A stretch of 64,000 nt of DNA from the NCBI GenBank assembly GCA_045106765.1, contig JBGCFD010000005.1:1-64000 (forward strand). The letters are read 5' to 3'. Positions 20,121-27,529 of this stretch are shown one piece after another. Origin of the DNA: CAJQQY01 sp045106765. GTDB taxonomy: Bacteria; Bacteroidota; Bacteroidia; Chitinophagales; Saprospiraceae. Position 1 is the first letter of the stretch, and each line of letters begins with the position of its first letter. A model generated the notes under the pieces. The model had not been told where the DNA came from and searched no databases. It was given only the letters and a program-made list of their open reading frames with translations. The position numbers were made by a program, and so were the translations under genes.

Positions 20121-21287
20121 ATGAAAATTCAAAAAAAGAAACTTGCCATAATTGGCACAGTAGGCGTACCCGCTAGATACGGAGGCTTTGAAACTCTTGC
20201 TCATCAATTAGTTGAAAATTTAAATACAGAATATGACATAACCGTTTACAATAGTGCAAAACATTATAGCGCAAAAGAACGGGTCAAAGAATGGAATGGC
20301 GCTAAAATTAAATATATTCCTCTCTCTGCTAATGGATTTTCCAGTATCTTCTATGACATGATTTCGATGATTCATGCCGCATTTTTTTGCGAAGTCTTTC
20401 TTATTCTAGGCGTTTCAGGTTGTCTATTTTTACCTTTCATAAAATTATTTTTCCCAAGCAAAAAAATTATTATCAATGTAGACGGGTTAGAATGGAGAAG
20501 AGCAAAATGGAATATATATGCAAAGACTTTTTTATCCTGGAGTGAAAGAGTTGCGGTCTGGTGTACTGATGAAATTATTGCAGATAATGCTGCAATTCAA
20601 AAATACATTTTAGATCGTTACGGCAAAAGAAGCAACTTAATTGAGTATGGTGCAGATCATAATCAGGTAGAGGATATTCAATCTGAAACATTTAAAAAGT
20701 ATCCTTTCTTAAAACAAGAATATGCTTTTAAAGTAGCCCGAATTGAACCTGAAAATAATATTCATACTATACTCAAAGGGTTTGCGAAACAAGATACTTT
20801 ACCCTTAGTTTTAATAGGAAATTGGCAGAATAGTGATTATGGAAAATCCTTGATAAATGAATTCTCAGACTATGATCACCTTCATTTATTAGATCCAATT
20901 TATGAGGCAAATTTACTCAATCAAATGCGATCAAATGCCAAAGTTTATATTCATGGGCATAGTGAAGGGGGAACTAACCCTTCTTTAGTGGAAGCCATGT
21001 ATTTAGCTTTACCTATCATTTCATTTGATATCGTTTACAACAAAGTAACTACAGAAAATCAAGCAATTTATTTTGAAACTTCAAATGAACTTTGTCAAAT
21101 GATTAAAGATATTGACTTACTAGATTTAGATAAAATACCTACAAATTTATCAGAAGTAGCCAATCGAAGATATTTGTGGTCCGTTATTTCGGATAAATAT
21201 AGTAATCTAGTTGCAGGAACTTCAACTCTTGAAATGCCTACTTTCGATTTTGAGTTACCTGAAAAATTACAACAAGCAATTAGTTAA
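20121..21287 (+). CDS. Glycosyltransferase (GT4-like with DUF1972-type N-terminus)
   Basis: The 388-residue protein opens with IIGTVGVPARYGGFETLAHQLVENL, the signature of DUF1972-type GT4 enzymes, which include rhamnosyltransferases of exopolysaccharide pathways. The N-domain contains the VDGLEWRRAKWN segment, and the C-domain has YAFKVARIEPENNIHTIL and HGHSEGGTNPSLVEAMYLALPI, the nucleotide-sugar site. It stands alone on the plus strand, flanked by hairpins on both sides, so it is probably a single-gene transcription unit. A link with the glycan operon 6 kb away is plausible but not shown. Confidence 0.9.
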   Translation: MKIQKKKLAIIGTVGVPARYGGFETLAHQLVENLNTEYDITVYNSAKHYSAKERVKEWNGAKIKYIPLSANGFSSIFYDMISMIHAAFFCEVFLILGVSGCLFLPFIKLFFPSKKIIINVDGLEWRRAKWNIYAKTFLSWSERVAVWCTDEIIADNAAIQKYILDRYGKRSNLIEYGADHNQVEDIQSETFKKYPFLKQEYAFKVARIEPENNIHTILKGFAKQDTLPLVLIGNWQNSDYGKSLINEFSDYDHLHLLDPIYEANLLNQMRSNAKVYIHGHSEGGTNPSLVEAMYLALPIISFDIVYNKVTTENQAIYFETSNELCQMIKDIDLLDLDKIPTNLSEVANRRYLWSVISDKYSNLVAGTSTLEMPTFDFELPEKLQQAIS

Positions 21288-21723
21288 GATTAAATATTAC
21301 AAGTTCATCTCGAATTTTTGAATTATCAAAAATTCGGGATGAACTCATTTGAAAGAGGCATTTTATTTAAAAAAAATTTAGAGGTGAAAAATCAAATAAC
21401 CTCACAGTAAACTGACGAGGAATTATTAAATGGGTTTCATGGAAGTTGTTTCAAAAGTAAAATGGAAACAAGCTTCCTAATATTATTTCACCACATAGAT
21501 AACATAGCAATTCATCTATATTTTCTATGTGCCTATAATGGTAATAAAAATTCTGTGATAGTTTTCACTTCTGAATATGTCTATATGAAATCAATTGTTA
21601 ATCTGCACCCGACGCAAGCATTAGGGAATTCTTTAGATTAAATAACCTATCCAAATGACGAAGTTATTTTTTCTTTTGAGGAAATGTAAAAAAGGTTAGC
21701 AATATAAATTATTCTTTTCGTAC
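21288..21723. other. Convergent intergenic region with hairpins
   Basis: About 430 bases without a credible gene. Besides the terminator hairpin it holds an imperfect inverted repeat (CACATAGATAACATAG at 21492-21507 with 21516-21531, 14 of 16 pairs) that contains CTATGTG-like sequence. This looks like a small repetitive or structured element, function unknown. Confidence 0.5.
21302..21345 (+). terminator. Long hairpin after the glycosyltransferase gene
   Basis: A 20-bp stem (21302-21321 with 21326-21345, one G:U-type mismatch) and a 4-base loop lie 15 bases past the stop codon. No T tract follows on the plus strand, so it may act as a stability element or a Rho-assisted terminator. Confidence 0.6.
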
Positions 21724-22638
21724 TTAATTTCTTCTCTTCTGCCAAGGATATTTTTTTTGATAAAACCATCGCAAACCTAATTTTACTTCCGTAGAATAAT
21801 TAGTAATATCACTTCGTAAATCTATGTTCACTCGGTTGCCCAAAGGAATGCCTAATGATCCTGTTACACCTACTCCAAATTTATTCAACTCTTGATTATT
21901 AAATAAATCTTGGCTTCCGAAGGTAACTAATGGGCCAAGAAAAAATTTCATTTTTGAAGGCTTTTGTCTATAATCTGTAAAGTGTTGATTCATCTCATGT
22001 AAGTAACTTACGGAAAACATAAATCGATCATCATATTCAAAAGAACTAGGTGAATTTCTATCTGTATTAAATTCAAAAGAATGAAAATTAAAACCATATT
22101 CAACCGCATCTTTTTTTAGATTCTTTCGGAAAAGTAAACTAAAACCAAGTGAAGAATTTAATTCAAAAATTTCATTGATTGATAATTTTGGAGGTAAAAC
22201 GGAATACGATGTTCCAATAAAAACTTCATTGGATAAAAGAATCACACTTCCCAAAAATGCCCCGACAAAAGCATAAACTCCTCCTCCATCTAACCACCAA
22301 AAATCTTCTAAAAAGATTCCTCTTTCTCTCTCTTCTTCTTCGTATTCATAAGTAGCATTGGGATTATCATTTCTACAATCATCTCCTGGATTGGTCCAAC
22401 AAATACAACATACCGCTCGATCATATTTTCGAATAGCAAGTTCCTCTGGAAGTTCTTCCAATTCTTTTTCACAAGTTTCTAAACCAATGCATTCATCATG
22501 GCTATGAAAAGTTTGACTCACTTCACTTGTACAGATAAATACATTTTCAATAGAATCTTTTTCACTCAAATTATTTTGGGAAAAACAACAAAAAGGAAGG
22601 ACTAAAAAAAGAAAGATCAACTGTCGAAATAATTTCAT
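21724..22638 (-). CDS. Secreted protein: Cys/His-rich YHxxxxC module plus outer-membrane barrel-like region
   Basis: A 304-residue protein with a signal peptide (LIFLFLVLPFCCFSQ). Residues about 30-85 hold the pattern CTSEVSQTFHSHDECIGLE ... CEKELEELPEELAIRKYDRAVCCIC, close to the YHxxxxCxGL ... CxxC module found in many Bacteroidota proteins, which probably binds a metal such as zinc. An acidic stretch (YEYEEEERERG) and a hydrophobic glycine-rich segment follow. The last 150 residues alternate polar and aromatic residues and end in RWFYQKK, like an outer-membrane beta-barrel. The combination is unusual. No function can be given. Confidence 0.75.
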   Translation of the reverse strand: MKLFRQLIFLFLVLPFCCFSQNNLSEKDSIENVFICTSEVSQTFHSHDECIGLETCEKELEELPEELAIRKYDRAVCCICWTNPGDDCRNDNPNATYEYEEEERERGIFLEDFWWLDGGGVYAFVGAFLGSVILLSNEVFIGTSYSVLPPKLSINEIFELNSSLGFSLLFRKNLKKDAVEYGFNFHSFEFNTDRNSPSSFEYDDRFMFSVSYLHEMNQHFTDYRQKPSKMKFFLGPLVTFGSQDLFNNQELNKFGVGVTGSLGIPLGNRVNIDLRSDITNYSTEVKLGLRWFYQKKYPWQKRRN

Positions 22639-22754
22639 AGACTATTTTTTTGATAAAAACGTACTGTCAAAAAAACAACTAAAAAGTGCTTGGTCAAAAT
22701 TGAACGGTTGATTTAATTTATTTTTAACGTTTGCTCAAAATTATTTTATAAATG

Positions 22755-23186
22755 TTAATTACGCTCCAAATTAACTTTTACTTTTCTTAAAATATCTTTT
22801 GCTTGTTGATTAACAATCCCTTTAATTACACTTGATGCCATTCTAAATACACCTGTTAATTTAAAATCTAAATTAATAGTTAAATCACAACCTGTTCCAT
22901 TTTTTTCTAAAAATAAACTCGCTTGGATAGGGAAAATACTTTCAATAGTTTTAGCTGAAATCTTTTTATTTTTTTCAAAATCAATGACTTGATACGTTGT
23001 TTCTAATCGCCTTCCAGCGATTTTAGCGACTTCAATATATCGACTTCCTAATTGGATAGGTAAAGGATCTAGCATCACTACTTTTTCTAAAGCGGGAATA
23101 TAATCTTTTCGATTTTCGACATCAACCAAATATTTAAAAACGCTGTTGGTCGTCGCTTCAATCGAAATGCTTTGCTGAGTAGTCAT
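22755..23186 (-). CDS. SRPBCC-superfamily (START/polyketide cyclase-like) protein
   Basis: The 143-residue protein matches the SRPBCC helix-grip fold: ISIEATTNSVFKYLVDVENRKDYIPALEKV at the start, then strands ending in CDLTINLDFKLTG and a long C-terminal helix (RMASSVIKGIVNQQAKDILRKV). Such proteins bind hydrophobic ligands. CoxG, at the other end of this cluster, is from the same superfamily. It starts 3 bases after the VF530 gene, at the end of the molybdenum hydroxylase cluster, so it may help membrane docking or maturation of the enzyme. Confidence 0.82.
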   Translation of the reverse strand: MTTQQSISIEATTNSVFKYLVDVENRKDYIPALEKVVMLDPLPIQLGSRYIEVAKIAGRRLETTYQVIDFEKNKKISAKTIESIFPIQASLFLEKNGTGCDLTINLDFKLTGVFRMASSVIKGIVNQQAKDILRKVKVNLERN

Positions 23187-23189
23187 GGA

Positions 23190-23438
23190 TTATTTTTTAT
23201 AAAAATTAACGGTATCCAAATAAAGTTGCTCAACCTTCTCTCTTGCCCAAGGTGTTTTCCTTAAAAATTTCAAACTCGATTTGATAGAAGGATCATTATT
23301 AAAACAACGGATATTTATTTTTGTTCCAAGATGATCCCATCCATTTTTTTCTACTAAATATTCTAGGATGTCTTTTAGCTTTACTCCATGCAAAGGGTTG
23401 TTGGGTTGAGATTGAATGGGTTTATTTTTTTTATCCAT
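23190..23438 (-). CDS. VF530-family (DUF2132) small protein
   Basis: An 82-residue protein with the family core NPLHGVKLKDILEYLVEKNGWDHLG followed by INIRCFNNDPSIKSSLKFLRKTPWAREKVEQLY. The family adopts a small helical fold and has been proposed to bind DNA. I chose the ATG at 23438 (MDKKNKPIQ) because the alternative ATG at 23459 lies inside the arm of a large inverted repeat. It is 3 bases from the SRPBCC gene. Confidence 0.85.
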   Translation of the reverse strand: MDKKNKPIQSQPNNPLHGVKLKDILEYLVEKNGWDHLGTKINIRCFNNDPSIKSSLKFLRKTPWAREKVEQLYLDTVNFYKK

Positions 23439-23453
23439 AAAATATTTTAATGA

Positions 23454-23507
23454 TAACATCTTCCATGTTGTAGTCAGCTAAAGCTGGCTACAACATGGAA
23501 GATGTTA
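23454..23507. repeat. 26-bp near-perfect inverted repeat, GTCAGCTAAAGC family
   Basis: Bases 23454-23479 pair with 23482-23507 with one mismatch and a 2-base AA loop. The centre GTCAGCTAAAGCTGGC resembles the hairpin at 26433-26448. It separates the VWA gene from the VF530 gene, both on the minus strand, so it may serve as a transcription stop or mRNA stabiliser or be a dispersed palindromic element. Confidence 0.8.
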
Positions 23508-23518
23508 ATTGAGAAGTA

Positions 23519-24691
23519 TTAAAATTTAGGTTTGTATTTTTTTTGTTTCAAATGTTTAACCACATTTTTCAATGACGCTAAATTATGCGCTGAAGTAAAC
23601 ACATCAATATAAGGCAGACAAATTTCCATTCCCTTTGTCGAAGGTTTATAGTCAGGATTTCCAGCTAAAGGATTTAGCCAAATAACTCGATCACTTTTTT
23701 TATAAATGGATTTCATTGCATCTTCCAAAGCATCCAAATCTCCTGTGTCCCAACCATCACTCAATATAATTACGATCGAATCTTTGTTCAACATTCGACT
23801 CGCATATCTCTCATTAAATTGTTGCAACGACTCCCCTATCCGAGTTCCACCAGACCAATATGGAACTTGGTCAGCAAGGTTATGTAAAACTTTTTCATAA
23901 TCGCCATCCTTCAAAACATTGCTTAATGAAACCAAGCGAGTACTAAAAACAAAAGTTCGTAATTGATGTACCGCCTGTTGAAAACTGTACATAAATTCAA
24001 TTAAAAATTGGCTGTACAATTCCATCGATTTACTGACATCACAGATCAAAACCAAATTGACTTTTCGCTTTTGTTGTTCCTTAAAAAAAAACTGATTGAT
24101 TTCTGCATCTTTACGAAGTGATTGGCGAATCGTTTTTTTAAGATCAATTTGTTTTTTAGAATTAGATCGGATATATCTTCGACTATATTTATTAGCCAAT
24201 CGTTGGGAAATAATTTTTATAATTTCCAATAATTGTTTTTGTTCTCCCGTCAAAAAAGTGGAAAAATCTTTATTGCTAATCGCTTCGAATGCGCTGTAAG
24301 TTGAAATCTCTTTTTCTTCATCGATTCGTCCACCATGCAACCATTTTTTTAAAACTTGAAGAGATGTTTTTTGATTAGCAGATTTTTGAGGTTGCAATTT
24401 TTTTTCTTCTTGCTCTTTTGTTTTGCTATCTTCTGCTTGAGAAAGCTCGGTCCAATATTGTTGGTACAATTCATCGAAGAGGACGAATTGTTTTCGGTTT
24501 TTTACTAAAATGGATTTGTACAAATTTTTCTGTTCGTCAAAACTAGTAGGAATAAATTGATGAAAAACTTCCAACAAATCACACTCTTCTCCTATCCCAA
24601 CCACAAAATTATTGTCTCTTAAAAATCGACAGAATTGAATGACGTGTGCAGGAAGATTAGTTTGTCTTTGGATTAAATTTTTCGTTTTCAT
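23519..24691 (-). CDS. VWA-domain protein, CoxE-like
   Basis: The 390-residue protein carries a C-terminal von Willebrand A domain with the MIDAS motif DVSKSM (DxSxS) after the strand VNLVLIC, and later TRIGESLQQF and ILSDGWDTGD. The N-terminal 200 residues are helical and charged, as in CoxE-type proteins. CoxD (MoxR ATPase) and CoxE work together to mature the active site of molybdenum hydroxylases of the CO dehydrogenase type. Its ATG overlaps the MoxR stop by one base, which supports a functional pair. Confidence 0.9.
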   Translation of the reverse strand: MKTKNLIQRQTNLPAHVIQFCRFLRDNNFVVGIGEECDLLEVFHQFIPTSFDEQKNLYKSILVKNRKQFVLFDELYQQYWTELSQAEDSKTKEQEEKKLQPQKSANQKTSLQVLKKWLHGGRIDEEKEISTYSAFEAISNKDFSTFLTGEQKQLLEIIKIISQRLANKYSRRYIRSNSKKQIDLKKTIRQSLRKDAEINQFFFKEQQKRKVNLVLICDVSKSMELYSQFLIEFMYSFQQAVHQLRTFVFSTRLVSLSNVLKDGDYEKVLHNLADQVPYWSGGTRIGESLQQFNERYASRMLNKDSIVIILSDGWDTGDLDALEDAMKSIYKKSDRVIWLNPLAGNPDYKPSTKGMEICLPYIDVFTSAHNLASLKNVVKHLKQKKYKPKF

Positions 24692-25587
24692 TAACCCATT
24701 TTTGAAGTGACACCAACTTTTTCTAGCAATTCAGAAAGTGACATTTGAGTATCTCGGATATCTTGCCAATCTTTTAAAATTACGCCTAAAGTTGATTCGA
24801 CAATATCTTTTTCCAAATGATCAATATGCATCGAACTCAATGCTGTGGCCCAATCAATTGTTTCAGCAATGCCTGGTAATTTTTCTAATTTCATTTCTCG
24901 AACTTCTTTCATGAAATGACAAATCTGATTGGCTAGTTTCTCATTGATATTTGGCAATTTTGATTGTACAATTTCTAATTCTTTTTCAAAAGTAGGATAA
25001 TCAATCCAAAGGTAAAGGCATCTTCTTCTCAAAGCTTCTGATAATTCTCGCACTCGATTACTGGTGATAATGACGAAAGGAATTGACTTTGCTTTTCGAG
25101 TACCGACTTCGGGAATCGTAATTTGCCAATCTGATAATAACTCTAAAAAGAAACTTTCAAATTCCTCATCTGCTCGATCTATTTCATCAATTAATAATAC
25201 TTGTGATTCTTCTGCCATAATTGATTTTAGTAAAGGTCTTTCCATCAAAAAATCATCACTAAAAATTGTTTCTTCTTTTTCATTATAAGATAAATCAGCT
25301 TGCTCATTCATTTTTAGATAGAGCAATTGCTTTTGATAATTCCATTCATAAATCGCTTGGTTAGCATCGAGTCCTTCGTAACATTGGAGACGAATTAAAT
25401 TTGTGTTGAGTGCCTTACTCATCACTTTTGCAATCTCGGTTTTCCCAACTCCTGCTGGTCCCTCGATGAGTAATGGTTTTTTTAAAAACATTGATAGATG
25501 GATGGACATGGCTATGGCATCATCGGAGATGTAGTTTTGTTCGAGGAGGAGATTTTTTATATCGTTAATGGATTTGTTCTTTTCCAT
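24691..25587 (-). CDS. MoxR-type AAA+ ATPase, CoxD-like
   Basis: The 298-residue ATPase has Walker A EGPAGVGKTEIAKVM, Walker B VLLIDEIDRADEEFESF, the sensor-1 region VIITSNRVREL and an arginine finger region LRRRCLYLWIDYP. MoxR ATPases act as chaperones with VWA partners; CoxD is needed to insert sulfur and copper in the CO dehydrogenase active site. Directly followed by the VWA gene and preceded (7 bases) by the lipoprotein gene of this cluster. Confidence 0.93.
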   Translation of the reverse strand: MEKNKSINDIKNLLLEQNYISDDAIAMSIHLSMFLKKPLLIEGPAGVGKTEIAKVMSKALNTNLIRLQCYEGLDANQAIYEWNYQKQLLYLKMNEQADLSYNEKEETIFSDDFLMERPLLKSIMAEESQVLLIDEIDRADEEFESFFLELLSDWQITIPEVGTRKAKSIPFVIITSNRVRELSEALRRRCLYLWIDYPTFEKELEIVQSKLPNINEKLANQICHFMKEVREMKLEKLPGIAETIDWATALSSMHIDHLEKDIVESTLGVILKDWQDIRDTQMSLSELLEKVGVTSKMG

Positions 25588-25594
25588 CGTTTAT

Positions 25595-26389
25595 TTATAT
25601 TTTTTTAAATTGAAAATATTCCCATTTATTATTGAATAAAACCTTAGTTTGAAATTCATTTTGCTTCGCATTTATAATAAATCCCCAAAATGGAATACCA
25701 ATCATTTCTTTCGAATTATTTAAAGCGATAAAGGGGTAATAGGTATCTAGTTGATATTCAATTGGGGCATTCCCAATTTCAATACCTTTTTCATTCCATA
25801 AAGTAAATTTAGATATACAATCTTTATAGTCTTTTAATTCTTGAATTTTAATAATTAAGCTATCATAGTTTTGACTTTTTAAGAAATCCCCTTTTATAGA
25901 ATACTTTTGGTTATAAAAATTTTGATGAGTAATAATATTTTGTTTCGAGGAATCCAATTTGAAGTAAGTTAATGTATCATTTAAATGTGATAATTTAAGT
26001 AATACAATATTTTCTTTTATTTCATAATTTTCTAAGTAAGCTTCCCTTCTTATTTCTGTTTCTTGATTACAATAATCAATATCTCTTCTTGCTATAAATA
26101 CCCATTTACCATTTTCTAACTTGTGCAATTTTCCTGCTCCACTAAATGCTTGTGGAGAGTCAATTGCAAAAACCATTTTCTCATCCCAAGTTGGATTTGA
26201 AAACCAAATTAGTTCTGAATATTTATTCTTTTCTTTTAGTTTATTGAATGGCAAATTAGGATTTGCAAAAATTGAATTTTCAGAAATGTATGCTTTATTC
26301 TTAATTCCTTCCATAAATACCTTTTCGTTCTCACAACTAAAAATGGTAATAGTGAATAATAAAATTATGAATTTTAGAAGTCTTTCCAT
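25595..26389 (-). CDS. Lipoprotein of unknown function inside the cox-like cluster
   Basis: The 264-residue protein has a lipoprotein signal peptide ending FSC (Cys19), so it should be membrane-anchored outside the cytoplasm. The rest is beta-rich with many charged residues and no domain I recognise. It sits 136 bases after the FAD-subunit gene and only 7 bases before moxR, so it is probably cotranscribed with the maturation genes. It is not part of canonical cox clusters. Confidence 0.7.
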   Translation of the reverse strand: MERLLKFIILLFTITIFSCENEKVFMEGIKNKAYISENSIFANPNLPFNKLKEKNKYSELIWFSNPTWDEKMVFAIDSPQAFSGAGKLHKLENGKWVFIARRDIDYCNQETEIRREAYLENYEIKENIVLLKLSHLNDTLTYFKLDSSKQNIITHQNFYNQKYSIKGDFLKSQNYDSLIIKIQELKDYKDCISKFTLWNEKGIEIGNAPIEYQLDTYYPFIALNNSKEMIGIPFWGFIINAKQNEFQTKVLFNNKWEYFQFKKI

Positions 26390-26432
26390 TTTTTAGATAT
26401 TTCTTTTTTCCTAGAATTTAATTATTTTTCAG

Positions 26433-26448
26433 GTCAGCTAAAGCGGAC
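26433..26448. repeat. GTCAGCT-AA-AGCGGAC hairpin, same family as 23454
   Basis: A 7-bp stem (6 matches) with an AA loop and the same GTCAGCTAAAGC core as the larger inverted repeat at 23454-23507. It lies just before another hairpin, in the gap after the FAD-subunit gene. Confidence 0.55.
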
Positions 26449-26457
26449 TACCACGTG

Positions 26458-26491
26458 ATAAGCCTGTCAGCAAAAATACTGACAGGCTTAT
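26458..26491. terminator. Hairpin after the FAD-subunit gene
   Basis: A perfect 13-bp stem (26458-26470 ATAAGCCTGTCAG with 26479-26491) with an 8-base loop lies 34 bases beyond the stop codon at 26526. No T tract follows on the minus strand, so termination is probably partial or Rho-dependent. Confidence 0.6.
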
Positions 26492-26525
26492 ACTTTTGTA
26501 ACAATACTTTTACGTAATTGTTTTT

Positions 26526-27368
26526 TTACATCAATTTTTTCAACGCACGTTTCACATAAACATGAGCCAAATGCGTTCGGTATTTTTGCGAAGCGTAATG
26601 ATCACTCATCACTTCGATTCCTTCGGTTACATTTTGAACAGCTGCTTCGATACTTTCAGTAGTTAATGCTTGACCAACTAATGCTTTTTCGACATTCATT
26701 GCTCGGTAAGCAGCTTCACCTACTCCTGTCATTCCGATACGGACAGATTTAACTACTCCGCCGTCCATCTCGATCCCAACTGCAACTCCAACGATGGCAA
26801 ATCGAGAAGCAGGTTGTTTAAATTTCACATAAGTAGAATGACGATTCGAGGCCATTTTGGGAATTCGAACAGCTGTGATAATTTCACCTTCGGCTAGAGC
26901 TGTTTCATAAAATCCTTTGAAAAATTGATCGATGTCAACTTCTCGTTTTCCATCTTTTCCTTGGATGACTACATTTGCATCGCATGCTAGTAAAACTGCT
27001 GGCCAATCGGCAGCAGGATCTGCATGTGCCATACTTCCACCAATCGTTCCAAAATTTCGAACTTGGATGTCTCCAATTTCTTTGGCTGCTTGGGTTATCA
27101 TTGGTGCATGTTCTGCCAATGATGTATCTGTTGCAATCGAAGCATGTGTCGCTCCACCACCAATAGTAATGGAATTCTCATTATCCCGAATTACTTTGAG
27201 GCTTTCTATTTTGGAAATATCAACTAGAGATCCAGGTGCATTTAATCGCAACTTTAAAGTTGGAATCAAACTATGACCACCTCCCAAAATTTGAGCATCA
27301 TCTCCCAAAAGTGAAATGGCTTCATCTACAGAAGTGGCTTTTTTATATTCAAATGAATTTGGTATCAT
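26526..27368 (-). CDS. FAD-binding subunit of molybdenum hydroxylase, CoxM-like
   Basis: The 280-residue protein has the two FAD-binding segments of the xanthine dehydrogenase/CoxM family: GGGHSLIPTLKLRLN and TIGGSMAHADPAADWPAVLLA, plus ITIGGGATHASIAT. The C-terminal part contains GVGEAAYRAMNVEKAL. This subunit passes electrons from the iron-sulfur subunit to the acceptor. It follows the large subunit gene after 161 bases, so the cluster order is CoxG, S, L, M in the direction of transcription. Confidence 0.92.
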   Translation of the reverse strand: MIPNSFEYKKATSVDEAISLLGDDAQILGGGHSLIPTLKLRLNAPGSLVDISKIESLKVIRDNENSITIGGGATHASIATDTSLAEHAPMITQAAKEIGDIQVRNFGTIGGSMAHADPAADWPAVLLACDANVVIQGKDGKREVDIDQFFKGFYETALAEGEIITAVRIPKMASNRHSTYVKFKQPASRFAIVGVAVGIEMDGGVVKSVRIGMTGVGEAAYRAMNVEKALVGQALTTESIEAAVQNVTEGIEVMSDHYASQKYRTHLAHVYVKRALKKLM

Positions 27369-27529
27369 TTTGAGTTAAATTTTATTGTTTGGTTTTTAGA
27401 AAATCCTGTTTTTTAAGTCAATCGAAAATGAAAATCAACACTTCTTTCAATAGTTTTTGATTACCATTTTAAATTGATAACAGGGTTTTTCTAAGAACGT
27501 AATTTTTTAAAAAAATAAGTTTTGAAAAA

